Below, one piece after another: positions 43,624-51,077 of a stretch of DNA of 64,000 nt (the first letter of the stretch is position 1; the number at the start of each line of letters is the position of its first letter). Location: positions 27,314 through 91,313 of the forward strand of contig NZ_FOEH01000008.1 of assembly GCF_900110695.1 (NCBI RefSeq). Reading direction: 5' to 3'. Source of the DNA: Virgibacillus subterraneus. Lineage in GTDB: Bacteria; Bacillota; Bacilli; Bacillales; Amphibacillaceae. The notes under the pieces are model-generated. The model did not search any database and had not been told where the DNA came from. It saw only the letters and a program-made list of their open reading frames with translations. A program made the translations under genes and the position numbers.

Positions 43624-45456
43624 TTGTTTAAGAAATTATCCGCTTTAGCATTATCTGCAACTTTAATTGGAAGTTTTGCTTTTTCAAGTAATTCTGAACA
43701 AGTTGATCCACAACCAAAGAAAGCTGCAGACTTTAATTTAAGTTTGGTCGATAAGATTGGAGCATCACCAGATCTTGCAGAAAAGGCAAAGGAGTTAGGG
43801 GTGAATTTATCTAAGACGGACCCTGCTGAAAAGTTAAACAACGGTACAAAGTTTCAACAAGCTGGTGATAATCATGTAGCCTACCAAGAATCAGAAGGCG
43901 AAGTTCCAATGCTAGTAATACTGGCTAAATTCAAGGAAGGCGATGAACCAGTAGGGGATCCAGAAGGGCAAGTTGATGCTAAATATTTTAAGGATTTGAT
44001 TTTCGGCGACTCATATAATCCTTATGAATTACCACAGTTTGAGCAATATGCTGAATTTAATGGAAAAGAAGCACCAACGGATAAGACGATGCAAAATGCC
44101 TATAAAGAATCCAGCTATGGTAATGTAGAATTAGTTAGATTGGAAGATACGGATTATGCATGGGTAGAACTACCTAAAGGGGCCTCCTATTATTTAGATC
44201 AGGAAGGGACATATGCTGATGGTGGAGAGTATCTTCTAGGTAATGCGAATGGTGATGCCCATATGGGTGAGTTTGTTCGAGACGCTTTAAAATCTGCTGA
44301 TAGTGATGTTGATTTTAGTAAGTATGCTGAGGATGGGGAGGTTCCTAACGTATTTATCATCCATGAAGGAACCGGTGCAGAGTTCAGTAGAGATCCGGCA
44401 CAAATCTGGTCGCATAAATGGAGTGTACTCAGTGCACTTTATTATGGTAAGTACTATGAGACAGGAGTACCCGCACCACAGTATGAGGGTATGGAATATA
44501 ATGAATGGATAGACAAAACTATAGAAGAAGATATGACTTATGATGGCGTGGTAGTAAACAATTACAATATTCAACCTGAAATTGGCGGGAACGTTGCAGG
44601 TTATAACCTTGAAACAGGAGGCTATGACGAAGCTTCAAAAACAGGACCATTTCCTGCACAACCAGGTGTTTACGCACATGAATTTGGTCATGCATTAGGA
44701 TTACCTGACTTCTATGACACTGCATATTCTTCAGAAGGTGTAGGGAATTACTCTATGATGGCAGGTGGATCGTGGATGCGTTATCCAGATGCTGCTGCAT
44801 ACTCAGGGAACTCACCAACGCATTTTGATCCATTCTCTAAAATTTTCTTGAATTGGATAGAACCAATTGAAGTAACACCAGAGGATGCAACGCAAACTAT
44901 TACACTACCATCAATTGATGAGGCAGATGCAGATAATGGTGTTGTGAAAATGGAAGTTCCAGGTTCGAATGGTACAGAATACTTCTTGTTTGAGAACATT
45001 CAGCAAAGTGGTTTTAATGAAGGATTAATTCGTCAAGGTAAAGATTCGAACGGACTTGTAGCATGGCATGTTGATGAGAATATCATCAATCTATACCAAA
45101 CTGCCGGATTCCGTCCCAACAATGTGGAAAATTGGAAGAATAAACGATTCCAGTATAACCAATCAAGTACAGCAAGTGATGGAACAATTGTAACGCACTA
45201 TGGTCTATCTGTTCTTCAAGCAGATGGGAACTATGATCTTGAGAAATATGAAAATCGTGGTGATGCTGGTGACTTCCTGAAAACTGGCGATAAACTGACA
45301 CCGAATTCTAAAAATGTTCACACAGGTTCCTACTATTTCTGGAAGGATAATAGTAATGTTCCAGCAGATAGCGGAATCCATGTAACTAATATTCAAGAAA
45401 ATGAAGATGGTTCGATTACTGCTGATTTCTATTATGAAAGTAATGAAGCCAAATAA
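43624..45456 (+). CDS. Immune inhibitor A-type secreted metalloprotease (M6)
   Basis: 610 residues from TTG 43624, chosen because AAAGGAGG lies 7-8 bases upstream and it opens directly into a signal peptide (FKKLSALALSATLIGSFAF). Zinc motif His352-Glu-Phe-Gly-His356 continues ALGLPDFYD, the HExxHxxGxxD met-zincin signature, and SMMAGGSW forms the Met-turn region. It should be exported and degrade proteins outside the cell, as InhA does in B. cereus. There is no obvious C-terminal anchor. Confidence 0.9.
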   Translation: MFKKLSALALSATLIGSFAFSSNSEQVDPQPKKAADFNLSLVDKIGASPDLAEKAKELGVNLSKTDPAEKLNNGTKFQQAGDNHVAYQESEGEVPMLVILAKFKEGDEPVGDPEGQVDAKYFKDLIFGDSYNPYELPQFEQYAEFNGKEAPTDKTMQNAYKESSYGNVELVRLEDTDYAWVELPKGASYYLDQEGTYADGGEYLLGNANGDAHMGEFVRDALKSADSDVDFSKYAEDGEVPNVFIIHEGTGAEFSRDPAQIWSHKWSVLSALYYGKYYETGVPAPQYEGMEYNEWIDKTIEEDMTYDGVVVNNYNIQPEIGGNVAGYNLETGGYDEASKTGPFPAQPGVYAHEFGHALGLPDFYDTAYSSEGVGNYSMMAGGSWMRYPDAAAYSGNSPTHFDPFSKIFLNWIEPIEVTPEDATQTITLPSIDEADADNGVVKMEVPGSNGTEYFLFENIQQSGFNEGLIRQGKDSNGLVAWHVDENIINLYQTAGFRPNNVENWKNKRFQYNQSSTASDGTIVTHYGLSVLQADGNYDLEKYENRGDAGDFLKTGDKLTPNSKNVHTGSYYFWKDNSNVPADSGIHVTNIQENEDGSITADFYYESNEAK

Positions 45457-45465
45457 ATGTATAAA

Positions 45466-45499
45466 ACAAACCGGGAATACATTTCCCGGTTTTGTTTTT
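45466..45499 (+). terminator. Terminator of the M6 protease gene
   Basis: AAACCGGGAA / TTCCCGGTTT stem with TGTTTTT. Confidence 0.85.
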
Positions 45500-45575
45500 A
45501 TTTGCAGTTAAGAAGCAACATGGCTCCTCTTAGTATAGCGGGCGCTTGCGCTTTGTTCAAACTTCGGATTCATCA

Positions 45576-46040
45576 TCAGGTAATGCTTTTTCGGGTGTAT
45601 TTCCGAATTTCCTTAATAACATTTTCTTTAATAATTGCTTTTTCATCAGATGCAAGTTCACCGAAAGGTTTATTGTATTTCTTTTCTGCATGGAATTCCT
45701 GAACACTTTCTGTGTAGACTTTCAATGCTTCTGCTGTGTAATCAGGACCCATATAAGATCCATTTCCAAGAACAGTTCCGTAGTCCATCAGTCCATATTT
45801 TTGAAAAACAGCTTGACCACCTTTAATTGTGTATTCTGTCATTACTATCTCCCCGTCAGGTGCGACAACCTCCAATGGGGTAGGAGCCTTGTTTTCGAAA
45901 ATCCAGTAGCCGCCGACAATCAAGGCGGTAAAACTCAGTAATAGTGTAACAACAGTTACTGACTTAAGAAGACCATTGACTGTAGTCGGTCTATTCGTTT
46001 GTTTTCCCCTGTTTGAAGCCATTTCCATCAATCCTCTCAT
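45576..46040 (-). pseudogene. norB: Truncated quinol nitric oxide reductase (qNOR), N-terminal part only
   Basis: The first ~150 residues match qNorB: one membrane helix (VTVVTLLLSFTALIVGGYW), then TPLEVVAPDGEIVMTEY, GQAVFQKYGLMDYGTVLG and GSYMGPDYTAEALKVY. The normal protein continues to about 760-800 residues with twelve more helices; here it stops after KYTRKSIT. The catalytic heme-copper part is absent, so it cannot reduce NO. Several in-frame Met codons exist (46040, 46028, 46022). An Fnr-type box sits just upstream. Confidence 0.75.
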
Positions 46041-46042
46041 TT

Positions 46043-46058
46043 TGTGAGTTTGTTCACA
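46043..46058 (-). promoter_or_regulatory. Fnr/CRP-type palindrome at the norB start
   Basis: TGTGA-N6-TCACA at 46043-46058 inside TTTGTGAGTTTGTTCACAAA, the Bacillus Fnr consensus. It lies within a few bases to ~20 bases of the possible norB start codons. Confidence 0.6.
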
Positions 46059-46235
46059 AATATCGTTGCTGCTAGAGCTTTATTTGTATCTCCTAATTTA
46101 TCTATAGGGAGCATCTCCTTGGTTCCAATATCGTATATTTCAAATTGGAAAACGTTGACGGGGTCAATTTTTTATTGAGAAATGTTCGCCATCAGAGTGA
46201 TTGTAAAGATTTGTTCACATGGGTTAGCAGAAAAT

Positions 46236-46273
46236 AAAAAAACAGCGATGAACTTATCTGTCATCACTGTTTT
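46236..46273 (-). terminator. Terminator of the sigma/anti-sigma operon
   Basis: On the minus strand AACAGTGATGA / TCATCGCTGTT followed by TTTTTTT. A family A repeat separates it from the stop codon at 46370. Confidence 0.75.
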
Positions 46274-46279
46274 CTCTAG

Positions 46280-46373
46280 GCAGTTACTTGTACTCCAAAG
46301 TATAGGGGGTTCTAAGTAAGCCAAATTACGTCTTTATAAAAGAACTCCTTTAACGATTAGCCAAGTTTTCTAA
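46280..46373 (+). repeat. Family A repeat, degenerate, overlapping a stop codon
   Basis: GCAGTTACTTGTACTCCAAAGT at the left, TAGCCAAGTTTTCTAA at the right. The terminal TCTAA supplies the TAG stop of the minus-strand gene at 46370. Confidence 0.55.
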
Positions 46374-47527
46374 TTTGAAGGAGGGTTTTCCAGTACTGTA
46401 ATTCCGTTCTGTTCAAGTTTTTCCCAGTCTGTCACGGTCGATTTGTCCAGTATTACAATTTCTAAATTTTCGAGTTCCATAATATCTTCAGCATTTCCTC
46501 TAAAGGAACTTTCTTTAATGTCTAAATAGGTGATTTTGTCTAAGCTAGCTGAAACGGAACTTAAATCGTTAAGGGTCGGGCCAATAAATGTCATATTATC
46601 CAGGTTTGGAATTACTTCCAAAAGATGTTCAGGAATGATAGCTTGATTTAATGTTAACGACGTTAATTGTGACATGGAACTAAAGTGTTCAAGATTTCCT
46701 TTTACATCATAGATACCGCTTGATTCAGAAGCATCTATTTTTAATGTTTCTACTTCCTGAAGGTCATCTTTCGTTAAACTCTCTGGGTTTTTATTAATGG
46801 ATTCACCTATGGATTCCAATACTAATCCTTGCATATCAAGTGTGTATTTCAGTTGCACCCGCTCTTGGTCTTTACCTTCAAAGTACCCATAGGAAGTAAA
46901 CTTTTCAGTTACGATACGTTCCCCGTTTTTGGATAAATAAGTGAGCATCGCTGATTGCAACTCGTTTTCGTTCTTCCAGGTAATTTGAAATAGGATTCCA
47001 AGGTTTCCCTGTTGAAAATCTTCTTTCCCAATAGACATGTTTTTCATATGATCAAATTCATCTGACTTGAAATAAACGAACTCACTGGTTAAATTAGTTT
47101 TACCAGTTGATTTGTTTGTTTTATCGTATGTTAGTCCTTCACCGTACTTTCCAAATAATGATTTGGCTTCCTGTAAAGTTAAGTCATAACTGAAGTCCTC
47201 TTTTATTTCCTCAGAACGTGGATTAACTTTTGAGGAGTAATCGATTGGATTGTTACTCTCATTTTGCTCCTGGTTTTCTTTGTCAGCAGATTGTTCAGGA
47301 GGTAAGGGCTGTTGAAAAGGATTATCTGAACCTGCATAATAAATAAATCCACTAACCAAGCAAATAAAGAATAATGCTGAAACTACTTTTGGGAAAGCGG
47401 TAAATCGTCTCTTTTTATGATTTGCATTTTGTTTCCATTCATAAAAGCGCTCCCGGTCCGCATTGGTAAATAGAGGTTTTTCGCCTATTTTCCGGTCAAG
47501 GGACTTTTTAAGATTATTTTTATTCAA
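46370..47527 (-). CDS. Membrane anti-sigma-like protein with leucine-rich C-terminus
   Basis: 385 residues from TTG 47527, which has GAGGAGG at good distance and overlaps the sigma gene by 8 bases; an ATG at 47551 lacks a site. N-terminal cytoplasmic part (LDRKIGEKPLFTNADRERFY) resembles ECF anti-sigma factors. One membrane helix lies about residues 47-65, then an acidic linker. An extracytoplasmic region follows, ending in LRR-like repeats (LTSLTLNQAIIPEHLLEV, ITYLDIKESSFRG, LEIVILDKSTVTDWEKL). It likely holds the sigma factor inactive and senses an envelope signal. Confidence 0.75.
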   Translation of the reverse strand: MNKNNLKKSLDRKIGEKPLFTNADRERFYEWKQNANHKKRRFTAFPKVVSALFFICLVSGFIYYAGSDNPFQQPLPPEQSADKENQEQNESNNPIDYSSKVNPRSEEIKEDFSYDLTLQEAKSLFGKYGEGLTYDKTNKSTGKTNLTSEFVYFKSDEFDHMKNMSIGKEDFQQGNLGILFQITWKNENELQSAMLTYLSKNGERIVTEKFTSYGYFEGKDQERVQLKYTLDMQGLVLESIGESINKNPESLTKDDLQEVETLKIDASESSGIYDVKGNLEHFSSMSQLTSLTLNQAIIPEHLLEVIPNLDNMTFIGPTLNDLSSVSASLDKITYLDIKESSFRGNAEDIMELENLEIVILDKSTVTDWEKLEQNGITVLENPPSN

Positions 47528-48062
47528 GGGTCCATTCCTCCTCACTGACATGTTTTTTTAATAGGCTTTTGGCTCGCTGCATTCGAGTTTTAATTGTTGA
47601 AACAGGAGCACCTGTGACTTCGGCAATTTCCTTGAGGGACATGTTTTGCTGAAACATTAAGATCATTACTTCTCTATTCTTGATGGGTAAGTTTAGTATT
47701 GCTTCTGCTATCTCATCCCATTGTTCTTGTTGAATAACTGTCATTTCTGCATCTTGATAATCCTTTTGATCGAGCCAATGATCTTTTACGAGTTTGATGC
47801 GATGGAGCGGTGATCGCAAATAGTCTTTGCAGCGATTGATGGCAATTCGTATTACCCAAGTTATTAATTGAGATCGTCCATCATATTTTTCCCATTTTCT
47901 ATAGATAAGAATTAGCACTTCCTGAAATAAATCATCGGTCGTGTGGTGACTTTTAACATATGAATAAATTATTCGTTTGACGGCTTCACCATAATGATCC
48001 ATGATGAATTCAATTGCTTGATCACGAGTAAGGTTAGTTGTATTATTCGTATCCTCGGTCAC
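47520..48062 (-). CDS. ECF-type RNA polymerase sigma factor
   Basis: 180 residues: sigma region 2 (YSYVKSHHTTDDLFQEVLIL ... SQLITWVIRIAINRCKDYLR) and region 4 (LPIKNREVMILMFQQNMSLKEI then AEVTGAPVSTIKTRMQRAK). GTG start with AAAGGAGAG upstream. It is translationally coupled to the membrane anti-sigma factor, as in the SigX-type operons of Bacillus. Target promoters cannot be read. Confidence 0.92.
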   Translation of the reverse strand: MTEDTNNTTNLTRDQAIEFIMDHYGEAVKRIIYSYVKSHHTTDDLFQEVLILIYRKWEKYDGRSQLITWVIRIAINRCKDYLRSPLHRIKLVKDHWLDQKDYQDAEMTVIQQEQWDEIAEAILNLPIKNREVMILMFQQNMSLKEIAEVTGAPVSTIKTRMQRAKSLLKKHVSEEEWTLE

Positions 48063-48188
48063 CTGCTCATCTCTCCTTTCCTACATTATTAACGATAGGG
48101 ATCGAGCTAAGGTCTGCTTTTAAGTTAATTTTTCCTTATTTTTTTGCAGAGCTTCTGCTTGGCAGTTTTTCTTCTGCAAATTTAGTTA

Positions 48189-48217
48189 TTGACAAAATAC
48201 CTGCACGGGTATATTAT
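48189..48217 (+). promoter_or_regulatory. Promoter with CstR operator 1
   Basis: TTGACA (48189) and TATTAT (48212), 17-base spacer. The spacer contains ATACCTGCACGGGTAT (48197-48212), a CsoR/CstR-family operator, so repressor binding would block RNA polymerase directly. It drives the Cys-less rhodanese-like gene and cstR (autoregulation). Confidence 0.8.
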
Positions 48218-48253
48218 TAAAATTGATTTGATAAAATTTGAAAGGGGAAAGCA

Positions 48254-48592
48254 ATGAGTATAGCACTTATTATAATAATAACTTTTCTCTTGTTGTTTCT
48301 CTACCATAGGTATATGCCGGTCTTTGGGATTGGCAAAATGGACCTAAATTATGTATCCTATACTAAAGAGGATGTAGCAATAGTCGACACAAGAGATTTC
48401 CAAGATTCGTTTAATGATATAATAGAACAAGCGTATAGCATTCCAGTGCCATATTTAAATCGGCATTTTCATGATATTCCAGATAAAAACATTGTTGTAA
48501 TTGCTTCAGACTTTGTAGGTAAAAATGTAAGTACAAGAATTCTGCGAAACAAAGGCAAACGTGTTGTAGGGTATCATGTGGTAAAAGATTAA
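48254..48592 (+). CDS. Membrane-anchored rhodanese-like protein lacking the catalytic Cys
   Basis: 112 residues. N-terminal helix (IALIIIITFLLLFLYHRYM, 3-21), then a rhodanese-like fold: AIVDTRDFQDSFN, the counterpart of DVRxxxE, and DKNIVVIASDFVGKNVSTRI, where active rhodaneses have CxxGxR. No Cys is present in the protein, so it cannot carry persulfide in the usual way. Co-transcribed with cstR (19-base gap) under operator 1. It could be a sensor, scaffold or decoy; this is inference. Confidence 0.7.
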   Translation: MSIALIIIITFLLLFLYHRYMPVFGIGKMDLNYVSYTKEDVAIVDTRDFQDSFNDIIEQAYSIPVPYLNRHFHDIPDKNIVVIASDFVGKNVSTRILRNKGKRVVGYHVVKD

Positions 48593-48611
48593 CGGAAGGA
48601 GTGTCGTTAAA

Positions 48612-48872
48612 ATGAAATATGATGATCAAATGAAAAATAGAATGAAGCGTATTGAGGGGCAAGTTCGAGGTTTATTGAAAATGATGGAAGAAGAAAAGGA
48701 ATGCCGTGATGTCGTAACTCAAATGTCGGCTGTTAGAAGTGCGATAGATCGTAGTGCAGCATTAGTCGTCAGCACAAATCTTGAACAATGCATTCGTGAG
48801 GAAAAGGAAGATGGAGAAACATCAGAAGACCTTATTAAAGAAGCAGTTAACTTACTTGTTAAAAGTAGATAA
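48612..48872 (+). CDS. cstR: CstR persulfide-sensing repressor (CsoR family)
   Basis: 86 residues. Cys31 (KECRDVV) and Cys60 (NLEQCIRE) fall at exactly the CstR positions. The His that completes copper binding in CsoR is replaced by Asn (STNLEQC), so this is the persulfide sensor and not the copper sensor. Reaction of the two Cys with sulfane sulfur forms an interprotein link and releases DNA. RBS GAAGGAG. Three operator-like sites lie within 1.5 kb. Confidence 0.9.
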   Translation: MKYDDQMKNRMKRIEGQVRGLLKMMEEEKECRDVVTQMSAVRSAIDRSAALVVSTNLEQCIREEKEDGETSEDLIKEAVNLLVKSR

Positions 48873-48918
48873 ACAGCAGAGGTTGACAATTGTTTTAAAG
48901 TCTATTACTATACTAATT

Positions 48919-48948
48919 GGGTTAAGCAAAAAGGTTAACCCTTTTTTT
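48919..48948 (+). terminator. Terminator after cstR
   Basis: GGGTTAA / TTAACCC with TTTTTTT. Confidence 0.75.
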
Positions 48949-48960
48949 AAAAATGTAAAA

Positions 48961-48976
48961 ATACCCATACAGGTAT
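48961..48976 (+). promoter_or_regulatory. CstR operator 2 ahead of the first DsrE gene
   Basis: ATACCCATACAGGTAT, same half-sites as operators 1 and 3. Promoter hexamers around it are weak (TGTAAA at 48954, GTGTAT at 48977, 17-base spacer). Confidence 0.7.
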
Positions 48977-49017
48977 GTGTATTTGAATTAATTTTAATTT
49001 AAAAAGGAGAATGCGGA

Positions 49018-49497
49018 ATGTCAGATCAGAAAAAAACAACAATTGTTTTGTTTAGTGGTGATTATGATAAAGCGATGGCAGCATACATCATAGCGAATGG
49101 TGCCGCTGCGTATGACCACGAAGTAACTATATTCCATACTTTTTGGGGACTTAATGCACTTCGTAAAGAGAATCAGGTTCCAGTTAAAAAAGGTTTAATG
49201 GAAAAGATGTTTGGGAAAATGATGCCAAGAGGCGCTGATAAAATGGGTCTTTCCAAGATGAACTATTTAGGAATGGGCCAAAAGATGATTAAAAATGTAA
49301 TGAAAAAGCACAACGCAATGCCACTGCCACAATTAGTGGAAATGGCACAGGAACAGGATGTAAAACTAATTGCATGTACCATGACAATGGATTTGCTTGG
49401 ACTCCAAAAAGATGAATTACTTGATGAAATTGAATATGGAGGAGTAGCAGCATATATTGGTGAGGCAGAAGATGGAAACGTAAGTTTATTCATATAG
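49018..49497 (+). CDS. DsrE/DsrF-like sulfur-carrier protein
   Basis: 159 residues of the DsrE fold (TIVLFSGDYDKAMAAYIIAN; VTIFHTFWGLNALRK). The likely sulfur-carrying Cys120 is in LIACTMTMDLLG, and a Met/Lys-rich insert (GLMEKMFGKMMPRGADKMG) spans about 58-98. DsrE-like proteins relay persulfide between partners and membrane systems. It has its own CstR operator, AAAAAGGAG ribosome site, and is followed by a family A repeat. Confidence 0.87.
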   Translation: MSDQKKTTIVLFSGDYDKAMAAYIIANGAAAYDHEVTIFHTFWGLNALRKENQVPVKKGLMEKMFGKMMPRGADKMGLSKMNYLGMGQKMIKNVMKKHNAMPLPQLVEMAQEQDVKLIACTMTMDLLGLQKDELLDEIEYGGVAAYIGEAEDGNVSLFI

Positions 49498-49567
49498 GAG
49501 TTAAAAAAGTATAAATCATTTCTTACTGCATAAGTGCAACTAAGGATTGGCGATAAGATTTCTCCAA
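49498..49567 (+). repeat. Family A repeat, degenerate
   Basis: GAGTTAAAAAAGTATAAATC, TTACTGCATAAGTGCAACTA and AGGATTGGCGATAAG. It starts one base after the DsrE stop codon. Confidence 0.6.
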
Positions 49568-49576
49568 GAACACAGT

Positions 49577-49648
49577 TCAAATTTGGTGATCAGGGTTATG
49601 AGAACCCAAACACGGTTCCAAATGGGTGGAACAGTCACTCATTAGGTT
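49577..49648 (-). repeat. Single unit related to the 52-bp array at 34272
   Basis: Minus strand: GAGTGACTGTTCCACCCATT ... GGGTTCTCATAACCCTGATC, matching GAGTGACCGTTTCTC ... GGTTTCTCATAACCCTGATG in the array. Confidence 0.6.
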
Positions 49649-49674
49649 TTTATGAATTTTTTTTGGCCTTAAAT

Positions 49675-49690
49675 ATACCCCGTTAGGTAT
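49675..49690 (+). promoter_or_regulatory. CstR operator 3 ahead of the main sulfur operon
   Basis: ATACCCCGTTAGGTAT, followed by TATAAT at 49695-49700. It is positioned to control the run of genes from 49751 to 53287 or beyond. Confidence 0.75.
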
Positions 49691-49750
49691 GAATTATAAT
49701 TTTATACTAGCAGGGGAATATAGAAATATAACAAATTGGAGGGGAAAATA

Positions 49751-50050
49751 ATGAAGGAAATTACAACGAAAGATTTAGCAAAGAAATTAAAAGATGAAGA
49801 GAAAATAAGTATTATCGATGTGCGAGAAGATGATGAGGTAGCTCAAGGGAAAATACCAGGTGCAACCCATATACCGCTTGGTCAAATCCCGGAAAGATTA
49901 GATGAAATTGACAAAAATAAACATCATTATATGGTGTGCCGTTCCGGGGGAAGAAGTGGTAAAGCAAGTGGGTTTCTAAAAGAACAAGGATATGATGTAA
50001 CGAACGTTGCAGGCGGAATGCTTGATTGGAAAGATGAAGTAGAGAAATAA
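49751..50050 (+). CDS. Single-domain rhodanese sulfurtransferase
   Basis: 99 residues from ATG 49751 (GGAGGGG upstream; a longer frame from 49736 covers the ribosome site). Rhodanese fold with DVREDDEVAQGKIPGATHIP and catalytic Cys63 in VCRSGGRSGKAS. It moves sulfane sulfur to thiol acceptors. First gene of the main cst-like operon. Confidence 0.92.
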   Translation: MKEITTKDLAKKLKDEEKISIIDVREDDEVAQGKIPGATHIPLGQIPERLDEIDKNKHHYMVCRSGGRSGKASGFLKEQGYDVTNVAGGMLDWKDEVEK

Positions 50051-50063
50051 AGGAGGAGTTAAC

Positions 50064-50636
50064 ATGACTATTACAGCAAATGAAACGTTAGACGCAAAAG
50101 GGTTGGCTTGTCCAATGCCAATTGTTAAAACAAAGAAAGCTATTACAAACTTAGAACCTGGTCAAGTGATGGAAGTGCAAGCAACTGATAAAGGGTCTAC
50201 TGCTGATATTAAAGCTTGGGCAGAGAGTACAGGTCATCATTATCTTGGCACAGTTGAAGAAGAAGAAGTATTGAAGCACTATCTGCGAAAGGCAGATGAG
50301 GCAGAAGCGAAAGAAGAAACAAAACATGAGGAAATTACAGATTTGGAAGAACTTCGCAGTAAAGTAGATGGCAATGAGGATATTGCAATTTTGGATGTAC
50401 GTGAGCCGGCAGAATTTGCTTTTGGACATATTCCTGGCGCTTTAAATATACCCCTTGGGGAACTTGAAGAAAGATTTGAAGAGTTAGCTAAGGATAAAGA
50501 ACTGCATGTGGTTTGCCGTACAGGAAACCGCAGTGATTTAGCAGCCCAAAAACTAACTGAAAAAGGATATAAAAATGTAAAAAATGTTGTACCAGGAATG
50601 TCCAAATGGGAAGGTTCAACTGAAAAAAATAACTAA
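50064..50636 (+). CDS. TusA-rhodanese fusion sulfurtransferase (CstA-like)
   Basis: 190 residues. TusA domain at 1-75 with Cys16 in LACPMPIVKTKKAI, a charged linker (about 76-92), and a rhodanese domain at 93-190 with Cys151 in VVCRTGNRSD. The fusion would receive persulfide at one cysteine and hand it to the other. S. aureus CstA is likewise a TusA/rhodanese multidomain protein, but its domain set is not identical. Strong AAAGGAGG ribosome site; 13 bases after the previous stop. Confidence 0.9.
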   Translation: MTITANETLDAKGLACPMPIVKTKKAITNLEPGQVMEVQATDKGSTADIKAWAESTGHHYLGTVEEEEVLKHYLRKADEAEAKEETKHEEITDLEELRSKVDGNEDIAILDVREPAEFAFGHIPGALNIPLGELEERFEELAKDKELHVVCRTGNRSDLAAQKLTEKGYKNVKNVVPGMSKWEGSTEKNN

Positions 50637-50657
50637 AATAAATTGGAGGAATTTTAA

Positions 50658-51056
50658 ATGGCTAATGCAAAAGTAGCAATTATTGCTGCAAACGGAAGTT
50701 TATTTGACGCTTATAAGGTATTTAACGTAGCTACAGCAGCTGCAGCTTCAGACGAAGAGGTAGGAATTTTCTTTACGTTTGAAGGGTTAAATTTAATTCA
50801 TAAGGAAGGACATAAAAACTTGCCGCTTCCAGAAGGTAAAGAGCATTTCCAAGAAGGATTTGAGCAAGCAAATGTTCCTTCTATTGAGGAACTTGTAAGT
50901 ATCGCCCAGGAAATGGGTATCAAGTTAATTGCATGTCAAATGACAATGGATGTTATGAACCTAGAAAAAGATGCATTTATTGAGGGGATAGAAGTTGGCG
51001 GTGCTGCTTCATTTATCGATTATGCAAAGGATGCAAATATAACATTAACATTTTAA
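50658..51056 (+). CDS. DsrE/DsrF-like sulfur-carrier protein 2
   Basis: 132 residues. A shorter paralogue of the 49018 protein lacking the Met/Lys insert; Cys93 in LIACQMTMDVMNLEKD is the candidate sulfur carrier. Same fold signature (KVFNVATAAAASDEEVGIFF). Same operon (21-base gap), TTGGAGGA ribosome site. Confidence 0.88.
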   Translation: MANAKVAIIAANGSLFDAYKVFNVATAAAASDEEVGIFFTFEGLNLIHKEGHKNLPLPEGKEHFQEGFEQANVPSIEELVSIAQEMGIKLIACQMTMDVMNLEKDAFIEGIEVGGAASFIDYAKDANITLTF

Positions 51057-51077
51057 TTTTAGGAGGGGAAAAGTATT

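Noticed and set aside
45457..45941. Two plus-strand ORFs opposite norB
   Set aside because: Both are shadows of the norB fragment and have no ribosome sites.
46195..46220. Second Fnr box (TGTAAAGATTTGTTCACA)
   Set aside because: Spacing between half-sites is wrong and one half is degenerate.
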